Source: Glandiceps talaboti
Taxonomy: Eukaryota; Hemichordata; Enteropneusta; Spengelidae
Direction: 5' to 3'
NCBI RefSeq assembly: GCF_964340395.1
Contig: NC_135563.1
Location: 6,539,422 to 6,586,921, forward strand
Length of the DNA: 47,500 nt
Shown here one piece after another: positions 1 to 12,201 of this stretch. Numbering within the stretch: the first letter of the stretch is position 1; every line of letters starts with the position of its first letter. A program made the position numbers and the translations under genes. The notes under the pieces are model-generated. The model did no database searches, was not told where the DNA came from, and worked only from the letters and a program-made list of their open reading frames with translations.

Positions 1-655
1 GCCTATTACCAGCAGTGAAAACATCATGAATATTCATTATTCAACTACATACACATTTCTGCTGACTCCCTGACTTAACCATTTCAAACTCAAGTGGGTC
101 AGTTGAAGTCATGCGCCTTCCTCATGGACATACCGGGTGTCGCGATATATAAATAAACTTATTCAGATTGTACATAGAGACGATATGTTGAACAATATGA
201 GCAGGCAGGACATACAACTTACAAGCAAGCTGAGGTGCCCTCACTGTGGTAACAAGTGCTCAATGTGAAGATGTAAACAGAACAGTACATTTGTCATTGG
301 TGGTACATCTAGATCTAATCTGTATGATACAGCTGTGTGTCGTACGCGTGCCGCCCTACAGCCAGCACTAAGACCGATGAGGGCGTATTGAACAATATAT
401 ACTTTCGGGCATATACTTTGATATGTTTCCGATCATATTATACCAATGAGCCAATGTGCATATACAACGTCAAAACAGTAATGGTTGACAGTGAAGGATC
501 ATGGGAAAAACTAAACTAATGGAGGAAGGCCGTCCCTGGGCAATCCCTGAGGGCGCTAATTCACCCCAATGAGAAACCCACTGGAGCATAACTGTGTTAA
601 ATATTCATATAATGGAAAACTGATACCATTTCATGGTTTTATATTTTGTACACAG
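1..655 (+). other. Intron of the sulfatase gene (left part), with a partial foldback MITE
   Basis: No coding exon of the sulfatase is visible here; the 60-residue open frame at 337-519 has no recognisable content. Bases about 25-80 resemble one arm of the TGAATATTCAT-containing foldback elements found at 28869, 31271 and 33936 (shared words such as ATTATTCAAC and TTTCTGCTGACTCCC). The stretch ends in a polypyrimidine/AG acceptor (TTTTGTACACAG, AG at 654-655) that opens the first sulfatase exon. The intron call is inferred from that acceptor. Confidence 0.55.
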
Positions 656-786
656 TCAAGGAACTAAATCTAAAAGGACGGAAGTCTTGATAAACATCCT
701 GAATAAGGCAACATTTGATAGAGATTTTGAAACTTACCAGAGAGCTGCTATACGTGATGGTGACTGGAAATTGTTGACCGGGTGTG
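656..786 (+). CDS. Sulfatase penultimate coding exon
   Basis: Opens after TTTTGTACACAG and closes at G|GTGAGT (donor 787-792). One base completes a codon begun upstream, then 43 codons follow and one base is left for the next exon. It encodes the stretch ending in GDWKLLTGC, the most diagnostic motif of the pair. Confidence 0.8.
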
Positions 787-1903
787 GTGAGTTTACGTCT
801 TTTCATTTTAATCCGGATAGAATTATAGACTTAATCTTAAAACACCGAGTGAGATAATTGCAAGAAGTAGTAAAGAAAACCCATCTACAGTATTCAAATA
901 AGAAAACATAGCTAGTCGCACAACAAATAGTGCCACCTATCATACACTGAACAAGAGTTGATGGTTTGCAGTCACCAATAAACAGCTCCATCTATCAGTG
1001 AACAAGGCTTAGTTAGCAGTCACCAATAAACAGCGCCATCTATCAGTGAACAAGACTTAGTTAGCAGTCACCAATAAACAGCGCCATCTATCAGTGAACA
1101 AGACTTAGTTAGCAGTCACCAATAAACAGCGCCATCTATCAGTGAACAAGACTTAGTTAGCAGTCACCAATAAACAGCACCATCTATCAGTGAACAAGAC
1201 TTAGTTAGCAGTCACCAATAAACAGCGCCATCTATCAGTGAACAAGACTTAGTTAGCAGTCACCAATAAACAGCACCATCTATCAGTGAACAAGACTTAG
1301 TTAGCAGTCACCAATAAACGCTATCTATCAGTGAACAAGACTTAGTTAGCAGTCACCAATAAACAGCGCCATCTATCAGTGAACAAGGCTTAGTTAGCAG
1401 TCAATAACAGTAAACAGCGCCATCCATCATAGAGTGAACAAGACTTACAGTGAGCAATCAATAGTAAACAGTGCCATCCATCTATCATAGGGTGAACAAG
1501 ACTGATCGACAGCTGTCAACAGTGAGAAATGCCATATATGATAGAGTGAAGGGTATTTCAGTGAATGCAAAGTTGAGATATGCATTACCGATACTGGTGA
1601 ATCAAGTTGTTACATATTTATTTTTTATTGTTTCTTTATTTAGGTGAAGGAGAGTGGTACAAACCAGATGAATTTAAGACTGGATATATACCGCACAATT
1701 ACGAAAAGGGCTCCAGTGTTCAGCTTTACAACATTGCAGATGACCCCTTGGAGGAAATTGATCTTTATAAACACAGAAGGGACATTGGGGACAGGTTGCT
1801 GGCCAGATTAAAACATTTACAAAAGACAATTGCAGCACCTCCTCCAAACCAGACTGAACCAAAAATATGCCATGATGATAGTTTCTTAGGACCATGGGCA
1901 TGA
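656..1903 (+). CDS. Arylsulfatase (ARSB/ARSI/ARSJ-like), C-terminal part, two exons
   Basis: Exons 656-786 and 1644-1903 join in frame (phase 1) to give about 129 residues ending at a TGA stop. Seen: RDGDWKLLTG followed by CGEGEWY, then a LYNIADDPLEE block, an RLLARLKHLQ helix and a final LGPWA. In family-1 sulfatases of the arylsulfatase B/I/J group the C-terminal subdomain has the same order: an (A)AIRxGxWKLLTG strand, a W/Y-rich loop, a L(F/Y)(D/N)IxxDPxE segment and a terminal GPW. These enzymes hydrolyse sulfate esters on glycosaminoglycans or related substrates in lysosomes or outside the cell. The catalytic formylglycine motif and metal ligands lie in upstream exons outside the window, so activity and exact subfamily cannot be judged. 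The downstream neighbour, the SOD-repeat gene, has no evident functional link. Confidence 0.85.
929..1540 (+). repeat. 48-bp minisatellite in the last sulfatase intron
   Basis: The unit contains CAGTCACCAATAAACAGCGC followed by CATCTATCAGTGAACAAGAC and a TTAGTTAG joint, repeated about nine times almost perfectly between 967 and 1400. Degenerate copies lie on both sides, for example with CATCCATCATAGAGTGAACA near 1425. The copies differ mainly at GCGCC/GCACC/GCTCC. It lies wholly inside intron 787-1643. Confidence 0.9.
1644..1903 (+). CDS. Sulfatase terminal coding exon
   Basis: Opens after TTTCTTTATTTAG and continues the frame (G|GT). It encodes 86 codons including the TGA at 1901-1903. It carries GEGEWYKPDEF, LYNIADDPLEE and the final GPWA. 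A possible N-glycosylation sequon (NQT) lies in a Pro-rich stretch near the end. No AATAAA is seen close downstream; a large TCTG/CT microsatellite begins about 30 bases after the stop. Confidence 0.85.
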
Positions 1904-1933
1904 GGTGGTCATTTTGATTTTGACATAGAGTCA

Positions 1934-2136
<203 letters not shown>

Positions 2137-2337
2137 GCTCTTTTTTGAATTTGTTAAGCTAAGGTATGTCATCAGTGACTGCAACAGAAGTGTCCTGTCA
2201 AAACAGTGGAAAATCCCTTATCATGCATCTCTCTTTAACCAAAAAAAACCCACACACACACACTGCACATACTATCCATCCATTTTCCATATTTCCTTTC
2301 TCTGCATATTCCTTGGTGTTTCTCTTTCTTTGTGATT

Positions 2338-4690
2338 TTTTAGCTCCGCTGTCAGCGAAAGCTGAAAGCGTAGCTTTAGGTATAGGTTGTATAGAGTATA
2401 GAGAGTAGAGTGAATCATAGGTGTCCGTCAAACTTTTATATTTTCATTATTTTCTCTGGAAGTGACAGTCAGTATTCTTAGATATTTGGTGTGCATGTTC
2501 CCTGGGGGGAGGCTATTCAGATTTGTTCATGCCAAGTTGATCTGTGCCATTTTCAATATTTTATGATTTTTTTTCATAAAATGTCATTTTCATCATCTCC
2601 GTGAAAACTTATTGTCAGATTGCTTTGATATCTGGTGTGTTGATGCGCAGGGGGTAGCTTACTCAGGTTTGTTAATTTCAAGTCAGCACATCTTCATTTT
2701 TATTTTTTATGATTTTTTTTTTGTAATTTGAAAAAAAAATGAATATGTTAATGAGCATAATGACCGACGCCATATTGGAAATCAGTCGACGAGACTTTAA
2801 GTAAACTGCCACTTTTCAAAAGACACTATTGACGTCAAACAAGCAATGTAATATGTGCTATAGTCATAATTCTACGCATTGGGCGCCCAAATGCATGAAG
2901 TGACAAGCGTTTATTCGAAACCGGGTTGTAAACTTCAAATCCAAATTCTGCACCCCTTCTACATAATCAGCCAGGCCGCAACGTCCTTATTTGCATACTC
3001 TATCCTGATTCGACCAGAAGCTGAAGCTGACCTTATTTGACCGGGCGATTTTCCACAGCAATTAACAACACAGAACGTTCTTGGTACTCACTAAAATCTC
3101 ACTTCAGACCCACTATAAAAATGTGATGTTTTCAGATAACATGTAACTTGTGATTAATTCTATATTGTCGTGCAATTTGGACTGACAGTGAACCAGAATT
3201 AAGACAACTTGCGTAAGGAAGGCATGCGGTTGAAGTTATGCAAGAGCAGTCTAACTGCGGACTGTGAATCAACCAAATTTTGTTTATTGGCCGACAGTTC
3301 ACATGTAAAGTTAAACGACATGAACGTGTCTTGCCATTTCCAAAATGCAAATATTTGGCGAGTAAAAATAATTAAAATAATCACAACTTTAATTTGGCTT
3401 CAGACTTTGCATTATGTTTTGCGTATCTTTCCCCGTTTTACATGTAAATCCGAAAAGGTTCTCTCGTCATGTCATCAGTGATCATACCGCGAGGGGCAGC
3501 TTTGAGTACGAGCGAAGTGAGGCATGTTGAGGTATTTTATTGAGAATTATAAATATTGCGAAATGTCAAGTACAAGGTTTAAATGCAATGGAATGATGAA
3601 AAAAATGGCCGAGTCTGCTGACAGGCGCCGCGCCGGTCACAAGAAACACTGTAAATTCCATCTTTCTTAGTTTCCGTACGGCGACAACCCCAGGTACCCG
3701 GATGCACGAGGGACTAACCCGGAAGCAAGTCGTTGTCAGCCATACGTTACAGTGGTAACATCGTCCGAGAAATCGCTGTGTTCAGAGTGTCATTATTCAC
3801 AGAATTGTTGTTTTCGAGTGAAAACGCGTCTTGAATTGTATAAATCTAACAAATGAAGACATGTCAAGTTATATTTTGAAAGTTGTATCGCTAGTTTGAG
3901 ACGATTTTCTCACGTACTATCGAGGCTTACTTGGACTTGGCCCTTACTCCAGTTCATCGGGAAGTTTAGCCAGTCCGATAATTCTTTCTGGTTTAGTTTA
4001 CAACACTTTTGATCACGCAGATTTTGTTGTTGTGATGAAAAGAAATTAAAAAAAAAGATCACTTCAACCATTTCGTTGTGTTTTCTTTATGAAAGGTAAT
4101 AGAACATGAACGAGTGTTACCACTGTAACGTATGGCTGCCAGAATGACTCTCTTTCTGGTACTTGGCGGGGATTGTCGCCGTCCGGAAACCGGCTAAGAT
4201 GGCGATTAATACATTTCTTCCCTATATAATTACTACTTGTACAAGTTGAATGTTGTTGACTTGGTAAATTTGTTAGAAAATTGAAATTCAAATTGCCTCA
4301 AAATTATTTTAGATCCCTAGTTTATTTTATTCATCATTAAAATTTCCCAGGGTTAAAGCTGTAAGACAATGGAATTATTTATAGCCAACCTCAAAATCCT
4401 CTTTTTTTTCTTTTTCTTGTGTGCATTTCCCAGTCATTTTTTTTCTGAGATTTTGTGCAATTTTTCATAACAGTAGATTTTTGTTATAAAATGGTGACTA
4501 TGGTATAAAAGTACAATACATTACCAACTTCTGTGTAAAATGTGTTTTACAGTGAGACATCATATGAACCACTAACCACTTTATTGCATCGCTAAAACAA
4601 AACTGCATAGTGAAGAGCTGAAGACCACTTCTACGTGTCACCAAAATAAAAAATTAAATTAAAAAAAAACCAGCGGAGCTATTCTGACCG
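2338..4690. mobile_element. Possible large inverted-terminal element (uncertain)
   Basis: TAGCTCCGCTG near 2341 is the inverse of CAGCGGAGCTA near 4671-4681, so the segment could be one non-autonomous element of about 2.3 kb. Inside, about 2480-2530 and about 2610-2665 are diverged direct repeats (TTTGATATCTGGTGTG-like words, GGGGG(A)GGCTA). A separate inverted pair lies at 3640-4225. No transposase-like frame is seen; the 90-residue frame at 3209-3481 is unrecognised. The termini are short and could be coincidental. Confidence 0.3.
3640..4225. repeat. Long inverted repeat with about 110-bp arms
   Basis: The left arm (about 3640-3760) and right arm (about 4115-4225) are inverse copies. The inner 24 bases are exact: 3737-3760 reads CAGCCATACGTTACAGTGGT + AACA, and 4115-4138 is its reverse complement. 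The outer parts are similar but diverged (TTTCCG..ACGGCGACAA, CCATCTT). The spacer is about 350 bp. It may be a foldback element. Confidence 0.7.
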
Positions 4691-6139
4691 ATAGGTCGCT
4701 TGTTCTGTCATGAAATAAATTTCAAGACAACATATGCAATGGTAGTAAAGAGTGTCTGAAGACTGTATTACTTGAACAAAATACAAATTGATACAGCTGT
4801 TTGTCTTGCTTTAAATACAAACAAATAAAACTAAACAAACAAACAGACAAACAAGCACAAGAAGACAACAATTTTGTTAGTATAGAATATGAAGTTTTAC
4901 ATTACAAAATCAAAAAATGTATACAGGAACAAAATGTACAAATCAAAGTATACAGTTATTTTTTTTGCCATCAAATTTTGACTATTTTCATTCTGTACGA
5001 AAAAAAAGACACTTTTTACAACAGTTCAAAAATTCAGAGAGCTGACAGAGATGATTTGTTTTGTTACACAGAAACCAGAGAAACTAAATGCCAGGCTTGT
5101 AAAGAAAGTCCTGACTTGTACGTAGCAATATTATTGTTTAATAATGTTATACAGTTATCTTGTTTCATGTTTCAATAAAATCGTTCTCTCTGCCAAGTAT
5201 ATGAAAAAAGTACGGCTACAAAGCAGCCACTTGTTAAAGGCACTACAATCCCTAAGACGTTTGTGTTGAGTGACGCTAAATGTTTTAATGAGGCTTCAAA
5301 AGTAATCACAATATCATTTTCAAAACATCAACCGTGAAACTTAAAAAAATGGCACACACAAACCTAGAAATATGGACAAGACTGCAGTGGTGTGGAACTA
5401 CTTTTTCAATCATGCTAGGGAGCTAAGAGTCTGGCTCCCTAACTTTAACCAAATTTAGACCACTGATGACCATAGTAGGACCAATCCACTTCAGTTTTCC
5501 AAAGGAAGAGTAAAATTCAAATATTTAAAATGGTCATATAGATGGGGACTATGTATTTATTTTGGATTTTTAACTGACAAAAACAACTTTACTATGTTTT
5601 TCTTTTTAAAAAAATGCGAAACAACACAACCCAAGTCCATATTTGTAAATTGAGTCAAAATAACTCAAATATGTTTACAAATCACTTCCTGTGCATGTTA
5701 CAGCAAACTTTTTGCATACGTTTTAGTTTTTAGCAATTTATGGAGTCACAACTGAGAACTTGGTTTATGTTGTTTGGCACTGTTTTTTTCTAGGTACAAA
5801 AAAACAGTAAAGTTGTTTTCTTAATCAAAATATCAATTTAAATAAATACCCATTTCTGATTCATATGAGCACTTTTAATATTTGTTATCAAGTTGAAATC
5901 TACAAAGCAGACTTGCTGTGTTCGTCAAACATTATACTATAACTGCTTACTATGTGTACAAGCATCGCAATGTTAGATTAATTATAGAAATTGATATATG
6001 TGCATGGAAAATCTGTAAATTTTGTTTGTTTTATGAAAGTGAAGTACTAAGAATATTTTCTTCAGAACATTGTCTCTCTCTCTCTTAAAAGTTATCAATT
6101 TTATGCAAGCAAATACTAGTAAAATGATTAAGTTGTTTA
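4690..6139. other. AT-rich intergenic DNA, nothing recognised
   Basis: A 125-residue open frame at 4801-5178 starts at TTG, is Lys/Asn/Phe rich and looks like chance in AT-rich DNA. No splice-bounded exon, RNA gene or clear repeat was found. Confidence 0.4.
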
Positions 6140-6150
6140 ACTTCTGAATC

Positions 6151-6242
6151 AGTCTGTAATGTAAGGGCGCCCTCATACAATGGCCAACCCATTCTTTTGG
6201 AGTGAAAGCTGACTGTGGTTTGAACATCGTATCTTACAGACT
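6151..6242 (-). mobile_element. 92-bp MITE, family with GGGCGCCC core, copy 1
   Basis: Ends AGTCTGTAA...TTACAGACT are inverse copies, and the internal GGGCGCCC palindrome is shared with copies at 6446 and 45845 (here in the opposite orientation). The flanks ACTTCTGAATC (6140-6150) and ACTTCTGTATT (6243-6253) look like an 11-bp target duplication with two mismatches. Confidence 0.65.
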
Positions 6243-6445
6243 ACTTCTGTATTAACTCACAGATCAAACCATAATTTAGCATGCTGCACTATATAATGTG
6301 ACACTCTACAAATGGTTCAACATAACAGTGACAGTTCTGAGTAAATATTTACAATGGGCAGTTTTATTAAGTTTGTCATTTAAAAGAATAAGTGTAGCAA
6401 GAGATGGCATGGAGTTAACATGAATGAAAAGTATGTAGATACGTC

Positions 6446-6552
6446 TATAGACTGTAAGATACGTCATGTTGCTCTGTCCTAATTAGCGGCCAGCTCTATT
6501 GATCTATGACCGATGTGTGAGGGCGCCCCATCACGGCATACACTACAGACTA
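6446..6552 (+). mobile_element. 107-bp MITE, family with GGGCGCCC core, copy 2
   Basis: It is bounded by an exact 11-bp direct repeat GTAGATACGTC (6435-6445 and 6553-6563). The ends (TATAGACTGTAAG / CTACAGACTA) match the other copies. Internally it shares GATGTGTGAGGGCGCCC with 45896-45912. Confidence 0.7.
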
Positions 6553-6978
6553 GTAGATACGTCGGAGCTCAAAATATTACACCCTGCATTGAATCACAAC
6601 ACTTGTTGGCCACTCTTTTTGCGTGGAGGAACACTGAAAGCAAGTATTTCCCACTAAAGTTAAATGCTACCTTTCTGTGGAGTATATACCAAGCAAATAG
6701 TTCATAATACAACCAATGCTTTAGTATGATGAGATCGACACTGAGGACCATATTACAGAAAATGATATGGTAACAATTAATGCATGGTGACCCAGGTATA
6801 TACATACTCACAAGATCAAGGATGAGAAATTCTCGGTATCTGAAATGGCATTTTACCACCTAGGTGCATAACAAAGATGACAATCATTGAATTTCTTGGT
6901 CGACATCAAGATGTGCTCCACATACTACGCATGAATTACAAGAGATGCATGTGAGCAGAAGGTGATCTTGTTCTACTT

Positions 6979-7292
6979 TGACCCTCTAGCATGATGTAAA
7001 ATGCCATTGCAGGTACTGAGAATAAATCAACCTTCTTTTTCTATTCTGACCCTCTAGCATGATGTAAAATGCCATTGCAGGTACTGAGAATAAATCAACC
7101 TTCTTTTTCTATTCTGACCCTCTAAGCATGATGTAAAATGCCATTGCAGGTACTGAGAATAAGTACAACCTTCTTGTTCTATTTTGACACTCTAGCATGA
7201 TGTAAAATGCCATTGCAGGTACTGAGAATAAATCAACCTTCTTGTTCTATTCTGACCCTCTAAGCATGATGTAAAACGCTACTGCAGATACT
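6979..7292 (+). repeat. 68-bp tandem array, about 4.6 copies
   Basis: Repeated unit with GACCCTCTAGCATGATGTAA, AATGCCATTGCAGGTACTGA and a pyrimidine-rich CTTCTTTTTCTATTCT end. The first and last copies are diverged. There is no coding potential. Confidence 0.9.
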
Positions 7293-7547
7293 GATAATTT
7301 ACATAACAAGTTCATTCAATAAGGAAAACATAGGGTAAGGGTACATGACTGAGATATGGTTAATTTCATTTATAATTGTATCATAATTACATTTCATAAT
7401 ATTTGGTTTATTGTACAATTTTAGAGTAGACTGGGATTATCAACTGGATTCCATGTTGTTGGTTTTAAAAAAAAACCCAAACCTAACATACAAATAAATG
7501 AATACTTTAAAGATTACAATACCTGTAACCTCTGAGATTGGTATATA

Positions 7548-7668
7548 AGTAGCAACCACTCCACTATCAGCAGATAACTAGCAATCACTCCCTAGCAACC
7601 ACTCTACTATCAGCAGATAACTAGCAACCACTCCCTAGCAACTACACAACTATAAGTAGATAACTATC
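7548..7668 (+). repeat. Short tandem array around TAGCAACCACTC
   Basis: TAGCAACCACTCCACTATCA, GCAGATAACTAGCAA and CACTCCCTAGCAA recur in about 2.3 copies of a roughly 55-bp unit. Confidence 0.75.
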
Positions 7669-7669
7669 A

Positions 7670-10600
7670 GCCCCACTGCTCCATATACAAAATACACTGT
7701 GCTGTTTGAGGATCATCCTTCGGAAGTGTCACATAACATCAACATGATCTAGTCATAGACCGTGTAGGGTTTATGATCTGGTTGACCATGTCTTCCTTAC
7801 TTAGTGAGGTGTTACAAGCCTCCCTGTGTACAAGACTAGGATGCACCTCATACAGGGGAAAGGATGGGGTGCTGTGTAGCTAGTGGTGATGGAAGTAAAA
7901 TCTGTGTAAGTTTCAACCCCCGACACCATCCTTTCTACATGTACACATGTTAAAGCAATAAAATACATAGAAATCAATATTTCTGGTGGCACCATTTCTA
8001 TGATTTCAACATGAAATTACATTGGGCATTAAAACACAAATTGGTGTTCTGTAGGAATGTACTCCACATGTGGTAATAATACATCTATATAATTATGTAT
8101 TGTTGCAAAGACGTTGGAGAGAGACTCTCTCTAATGTCTATGAATGTAGTAGATGATGATGTATCCATATTGTACATAGCCACTGCATGGTATCCTTGTG
8201 TATGATCTGAAAGTCAGACACATTCAGATGAATTCTGAAGACACACTCTTACTCTGTGAAAACAATGACTAATTCCTGTATGTACAAGACTTTAAACTAC
8301 TCTTTGTAATTCTTTGAAATAGTTGACAAAGTTCATAGCTTTGAACGACTTCGTGACAATAATTTGAAAGTTATTAAATACCACAGTATAGAAGTTACTG
8401 TAAATCACAAGAGAATGACCAGCACACCTTTTTTCAACTTGCCATCAGTCTAAAACTGTAGACTATGTAACTTGTTTGAAAGCCCTCAACAAATCAATCA
8501 AAACAGAAGATAAATCTGACATATATAAATTGATAGTACAATGTATATCATCCGTAGACATCAACATGGAATGTCTGTTAGGGCGCCCTCTGTTGATCAA
8601 ACACGATAATGTCACAGCAAGGAAACAGTCACTGAAGACTTCATTATGAATTAAATTTGATTTTCAAAAGGAAACTCTTTATACAGAGACCAAAGATATG
8701 TATATCCATACTAAGCACTCCAGATAAAGCATCATAGTATTTCTTAAACACCCTCCCCTCTCCCCTCATTTTCCTCACTGGTTAAAGCACTCGCAAATCA
8801 GCAAACAATTTTGTAAAAGTACTAATCACAAATTATTCAACAAGTAATGAATGAAGTGTAAAACGCATAACACTAGAATGGTTAAAAACTCTCAATTATT
8901 AAATGATCAGTTCTAACATTTCAACACCTACAAAACAAGGTCAGAAACAACAAACTTTCACAAAACTACAGAATTTTTAGGTGCAAAAAACTTTTCTTGC
9001 GTGTAATAAACTCTATGAAAGTAGTCATAAATATATGCTTACATACATTCTCCAAACCTAGCAATGCATGAAAAGTCAAACTGCGCCTAGAGTACTTATA
9101 GGTTTGCAACATCAAAGCCAAAGTACGATAAAATGAAAACAAATAACAACATATTAGACATTGCAGTAAATCCATACACAGCTACATTACAAATGTTACC
9201 ACTTGAACTTGTAAAACTTGGAATTTTTTTTTTTAGTGAATTTCAGTCTTTAGTTTTGGAGCACCATGTTAAGATTTAGTGCAACATTTTTGAGCTCTTT
9301 TCATCCAGCATTCCTCGTAGTTTCAAAAATACAACACGAGAAAGAGTTTTATATGGATCTCGAGTTTGTGAATTTTTTGATTTTGTAGTGTCATAAGGTC
9401 CTTGCCTCTGATTGGATGATAACTGACAATGTGATATTATAAATTGTCCTTGGATAGGTATTACACCTTGTCATGTGATCACATAATTTGTTTCAGAATC
9501 TTACAAGATTCGTTTCCTGGGTTAGTGTTGATGTCTACATGAACAAAATGGCTCATAGAATCGATGTGATTTGATAATCAATTTGAAACAATGAAAAATG
9601 CTGGATAATTTGTCCCGACTACAACGTCTATTTGTCATGGTTAACCAGACTACTACGGGCTCTGATTTCCACTGTCCCCAGAGAGTCTGGGAGAATCTGT
9701 GGCACATAAAACGGCAACTGTCACTGAACTCAGACAATTTCTTATTGGATTAAAACAATTCCTTAATTTTCAATTTTCAACTTTGTATATATTTTACAGA
9801 AATCATGTAACAAATTTGATGAAAACTGTCTTTTAGAATTTACTAAAAAATATACTCAGTATGAATTGCCACTTTGTGATTCACACCAAAGGTCATGTTG
9901 TGACTCAGCGTCTCTGAGCAGCCATCTTGTTCCAATTACTTATGCCACTTTCTCCCAGGGGTGGGAATACGAAGCAGCCACTGGCGGTAAGTCTGGGCAA
10001 CTAGACTTCAGTACGGTTGTGCCTACTGAGGTAAAACTGGCATCAATTTGATAAAATGAAACAGATTTGATAACTTTTTCAACATGTGAATCAAAACTTA
10101 CAATTTTCAATATTTCCATGAAAACATTATCAGCTCAAAATGAACATTTCACTTTCCAAGCAAGATAAGCACTATGCATATTTTTAGCATATTTATACAA
10201 AATGAGTATAAAGCTAAAACGTATATGTCCTGTAAAGACTATATTGCTCTAATCTGATCTAGATGTACAAATTCACCTATTCCACTCATACATCAGAAAC
10301 ACTTACACTGGGAAAAGTACAAGCATTGAAGTTAACATGTAAATAGTTTCTCTTTAATCACTTAATTCTGATTAAAATTTTGGAATGCCTTATGATCGTT
10401 TACTTTCAATCCTTCAAAATACATCTATCATTGGTCAATCAGTCAATTAATCGATCAATCAATTTTAAAATTTCCATAAAATTTATAACATTAAACAGAT
10501 GAATTTCTGTTTTATTTCTACAAATACTGTATATAATTCTGAATTCATTCTTTCTTTTAATAAAACCTTGTCCTTGCAGGTTAATTTTTGTCAAATATCC

Positions 10601-10960
10601 ATTCAATTCATGTAATACTCACTGCTTTAATTTGCCTAAGCTAAAAATTGGCAATTGATTGTGTTAGATAGACGAACTTTATATTTTGTTTTAAAAGAGA
10701 CAGATACTTTGTTGTAGTTTTAACAGATAAATTTGCAAGGACAACAAATTGACTGCTCCATTCATATGATGGAGACAATATGGTAATTTATAACTGTACA
10801 CTCCTTCCAGTAGCAGAAAAGTGTTGTTACTTTCAAATGGTCTTATAAGTGTATACTGACAGTGTGATGCAAGATTACACAGAGTGGCATCATTTCTCAT
10901 TTTTATTTTAGCTAGAGCGTGTGTGCGCATGTATGTGTATGATGTACATATATGTGTGAG
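7670..10960. other. Unassigned intergenic DNA
   Basis: I see no convincing exon, RNA gene or mobile element. A GGGCGCCC word at about 8580 resembles the core of the small MITE family but lacks its termini. A splice-like pocket near 9960-9990 (TTTCTCCCAG ... GCG|GTAAGT) bounds only 28 bases. The stretch could include the 3' UTR of the minus-strand exon at 11685-11981, which cannot be shown. Confidence 0.35.
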
Positions 10961-10962
10961 TG

Positions 10963-11096
10963 TATGTGTGTGTATGTATGTATGTATGTATGTATGTATG
11001 TATGTATGTATGTATGTATGTATGTATGTATGTATGTATGGATGTATGTATGTATGTATTGTATGTATGTATGTATGTATGTATGTATGTATGTAT
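10963..11096 (+). repeat. (TATG)n microsatellite
   Basis: TATG tetranucleotides with few interruptions, continuing into a degenerate TG/CA-rich zone to about 11300. All frames through it (Met-Tyr-Val-Cys or Ile-His-Thr-Tyr repeats) are artefacts. Confidence 0.96.
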
Positions 11097-11684
11097 GCAC
11101 ACATGGGTATGCATACATATATGTACAGCATGTGTGAGTGTGAGCACACCTGCGTCTGATGTGTACATGTCTGTGTTGTTCACTGTCCTCGCTACATACA
11201 TATGTATATGTTTATGTGTATACATTCATGTATGCCCACGATGTGTGCGAGTGTATGGGTTTACATGTGTGAGCACATCTGCAGGTGTGTGTACATGTCT
11301 GTGTCACTGTCCTTCATAAGATGTGGATATTCAAAGCATGACAGAATCTAATGCAAATTTCCAAAAGAAAGTAACCATTTTAGGAACTTCATACTTGAAT
11401 TTCATACACATTAATATCAAATGAATACCAATGTCAAGTTTCTTATCCTTCCAAACTTAGTTTTGTTTTCAAAGTTTTGAAATGAAATACAACCTCCAAA
11501 CTATGAGAAATGTTGTTATCCCTTGTACTCCACATTGAACACTTTGTCATCACCCAATCATGCTGTACTTTGGAAGCCTTCCACATTATGCTTGCTGCCT
11601 CACTTTTTTCTAATAAGATGAAAATGATCAATTCATGAACTTACTATTTTTTGCAGGGGGGGGGGGTTGCGCAAATCTTTGTTA

Positions 11685-11981
11685 TCAGTGTTTTTCGATA
11701 GAATCTAGATCAAGATCTAGGTCGTCATGATCAAGATGAAATATTTCATCATCTTGATTACAATCCAGACCATCACTGGGCTTCAGAGATTCATCTTTTG
11801 TACTTGCATCCCTTTCTTCGAGGCTTCCATTCGCATTTAATTCTTTTGTAGGACTTGACGTTGGGGTGATCATCACACTAGACAGGTTACTGTCACATGG
11901 AGATGATGCTATTGGCATCAGTCCCAGGAATTTGTCAGGTTCTTTGAACAATGTTGCTAAACTTCGTGAATGTCGAGCAGT
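11685..11981 (-). CDS. Candidate terminal coding exon, unrecognised protein
   Basis: On the minus strand a good acceptor (TTTTTTACTAG) is followed directly by 98 codons and a TGA stop (11685-11687), with no internal stop. The peptide begins TARHSRSLATLFKEPDKFLG, has a Ser/Thr/Pro-rich centre with SSPTKEL, and ends in a strongly acidic tail (DDEIFHLDHDDLDLDLDSI) before EKH. Low-complexity acidic tails with Ser-Pro sites are common at intracellular C-termini. Varied, non-repetitive codon use and the splice-bounded start favour a real exon over chance. I do not recognise the family and found no upstream exon between 12000 and 14800. A G run (11656-11666) lies just downstream. Confidence 0.45.
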   Translation of the reverse strand, partial: TARHSRSLATLFKEPDKFLGLMPIASSPCDSNLSSVMITPTSSPTKELNANGSLEERDASTKDESLKPSDGLDCNQDDEIFHLDHDDLDLDLDSIEKH

Positions 11982-12158
11982 CTAGTAAAAAATCAGAAAA
12001 TTCACAAATTTATCACTCAACGTTCGTATGAATATCATTCATAACATCCCAATACTAGCTCTTAGCTGTTAGTAGTTGAAGCAACAACAATTATATGGAT
12101 GTATTGTATGTGTGTACGTGTACGTGTATGTATGTGTATGTTGATGTGTGTGCGTGTA

Positions 12159-12160
<2 letters not shown>

Positions 12161-12201
<41 letters not shown>

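Noticed and set aside
4801-5178. 125-residue frame followed by AATAAA
   Set aside because: TTG start, AT-driven composition, no splice signals and no recognisable motif.
9957-9988. 28-base mini-exon between TTTCTCCCAG and GTAAGT
   Set aside because: Good splice signals, but too short to judge and with no partner exons.
10691-11319. Cys-Met-Tyr-Val and His-Thr-Tyr-Ile frames
   Set aside because: They are TATG microsatellite artefacts, as are similar frames at 19661-20047 and 30720-31165.
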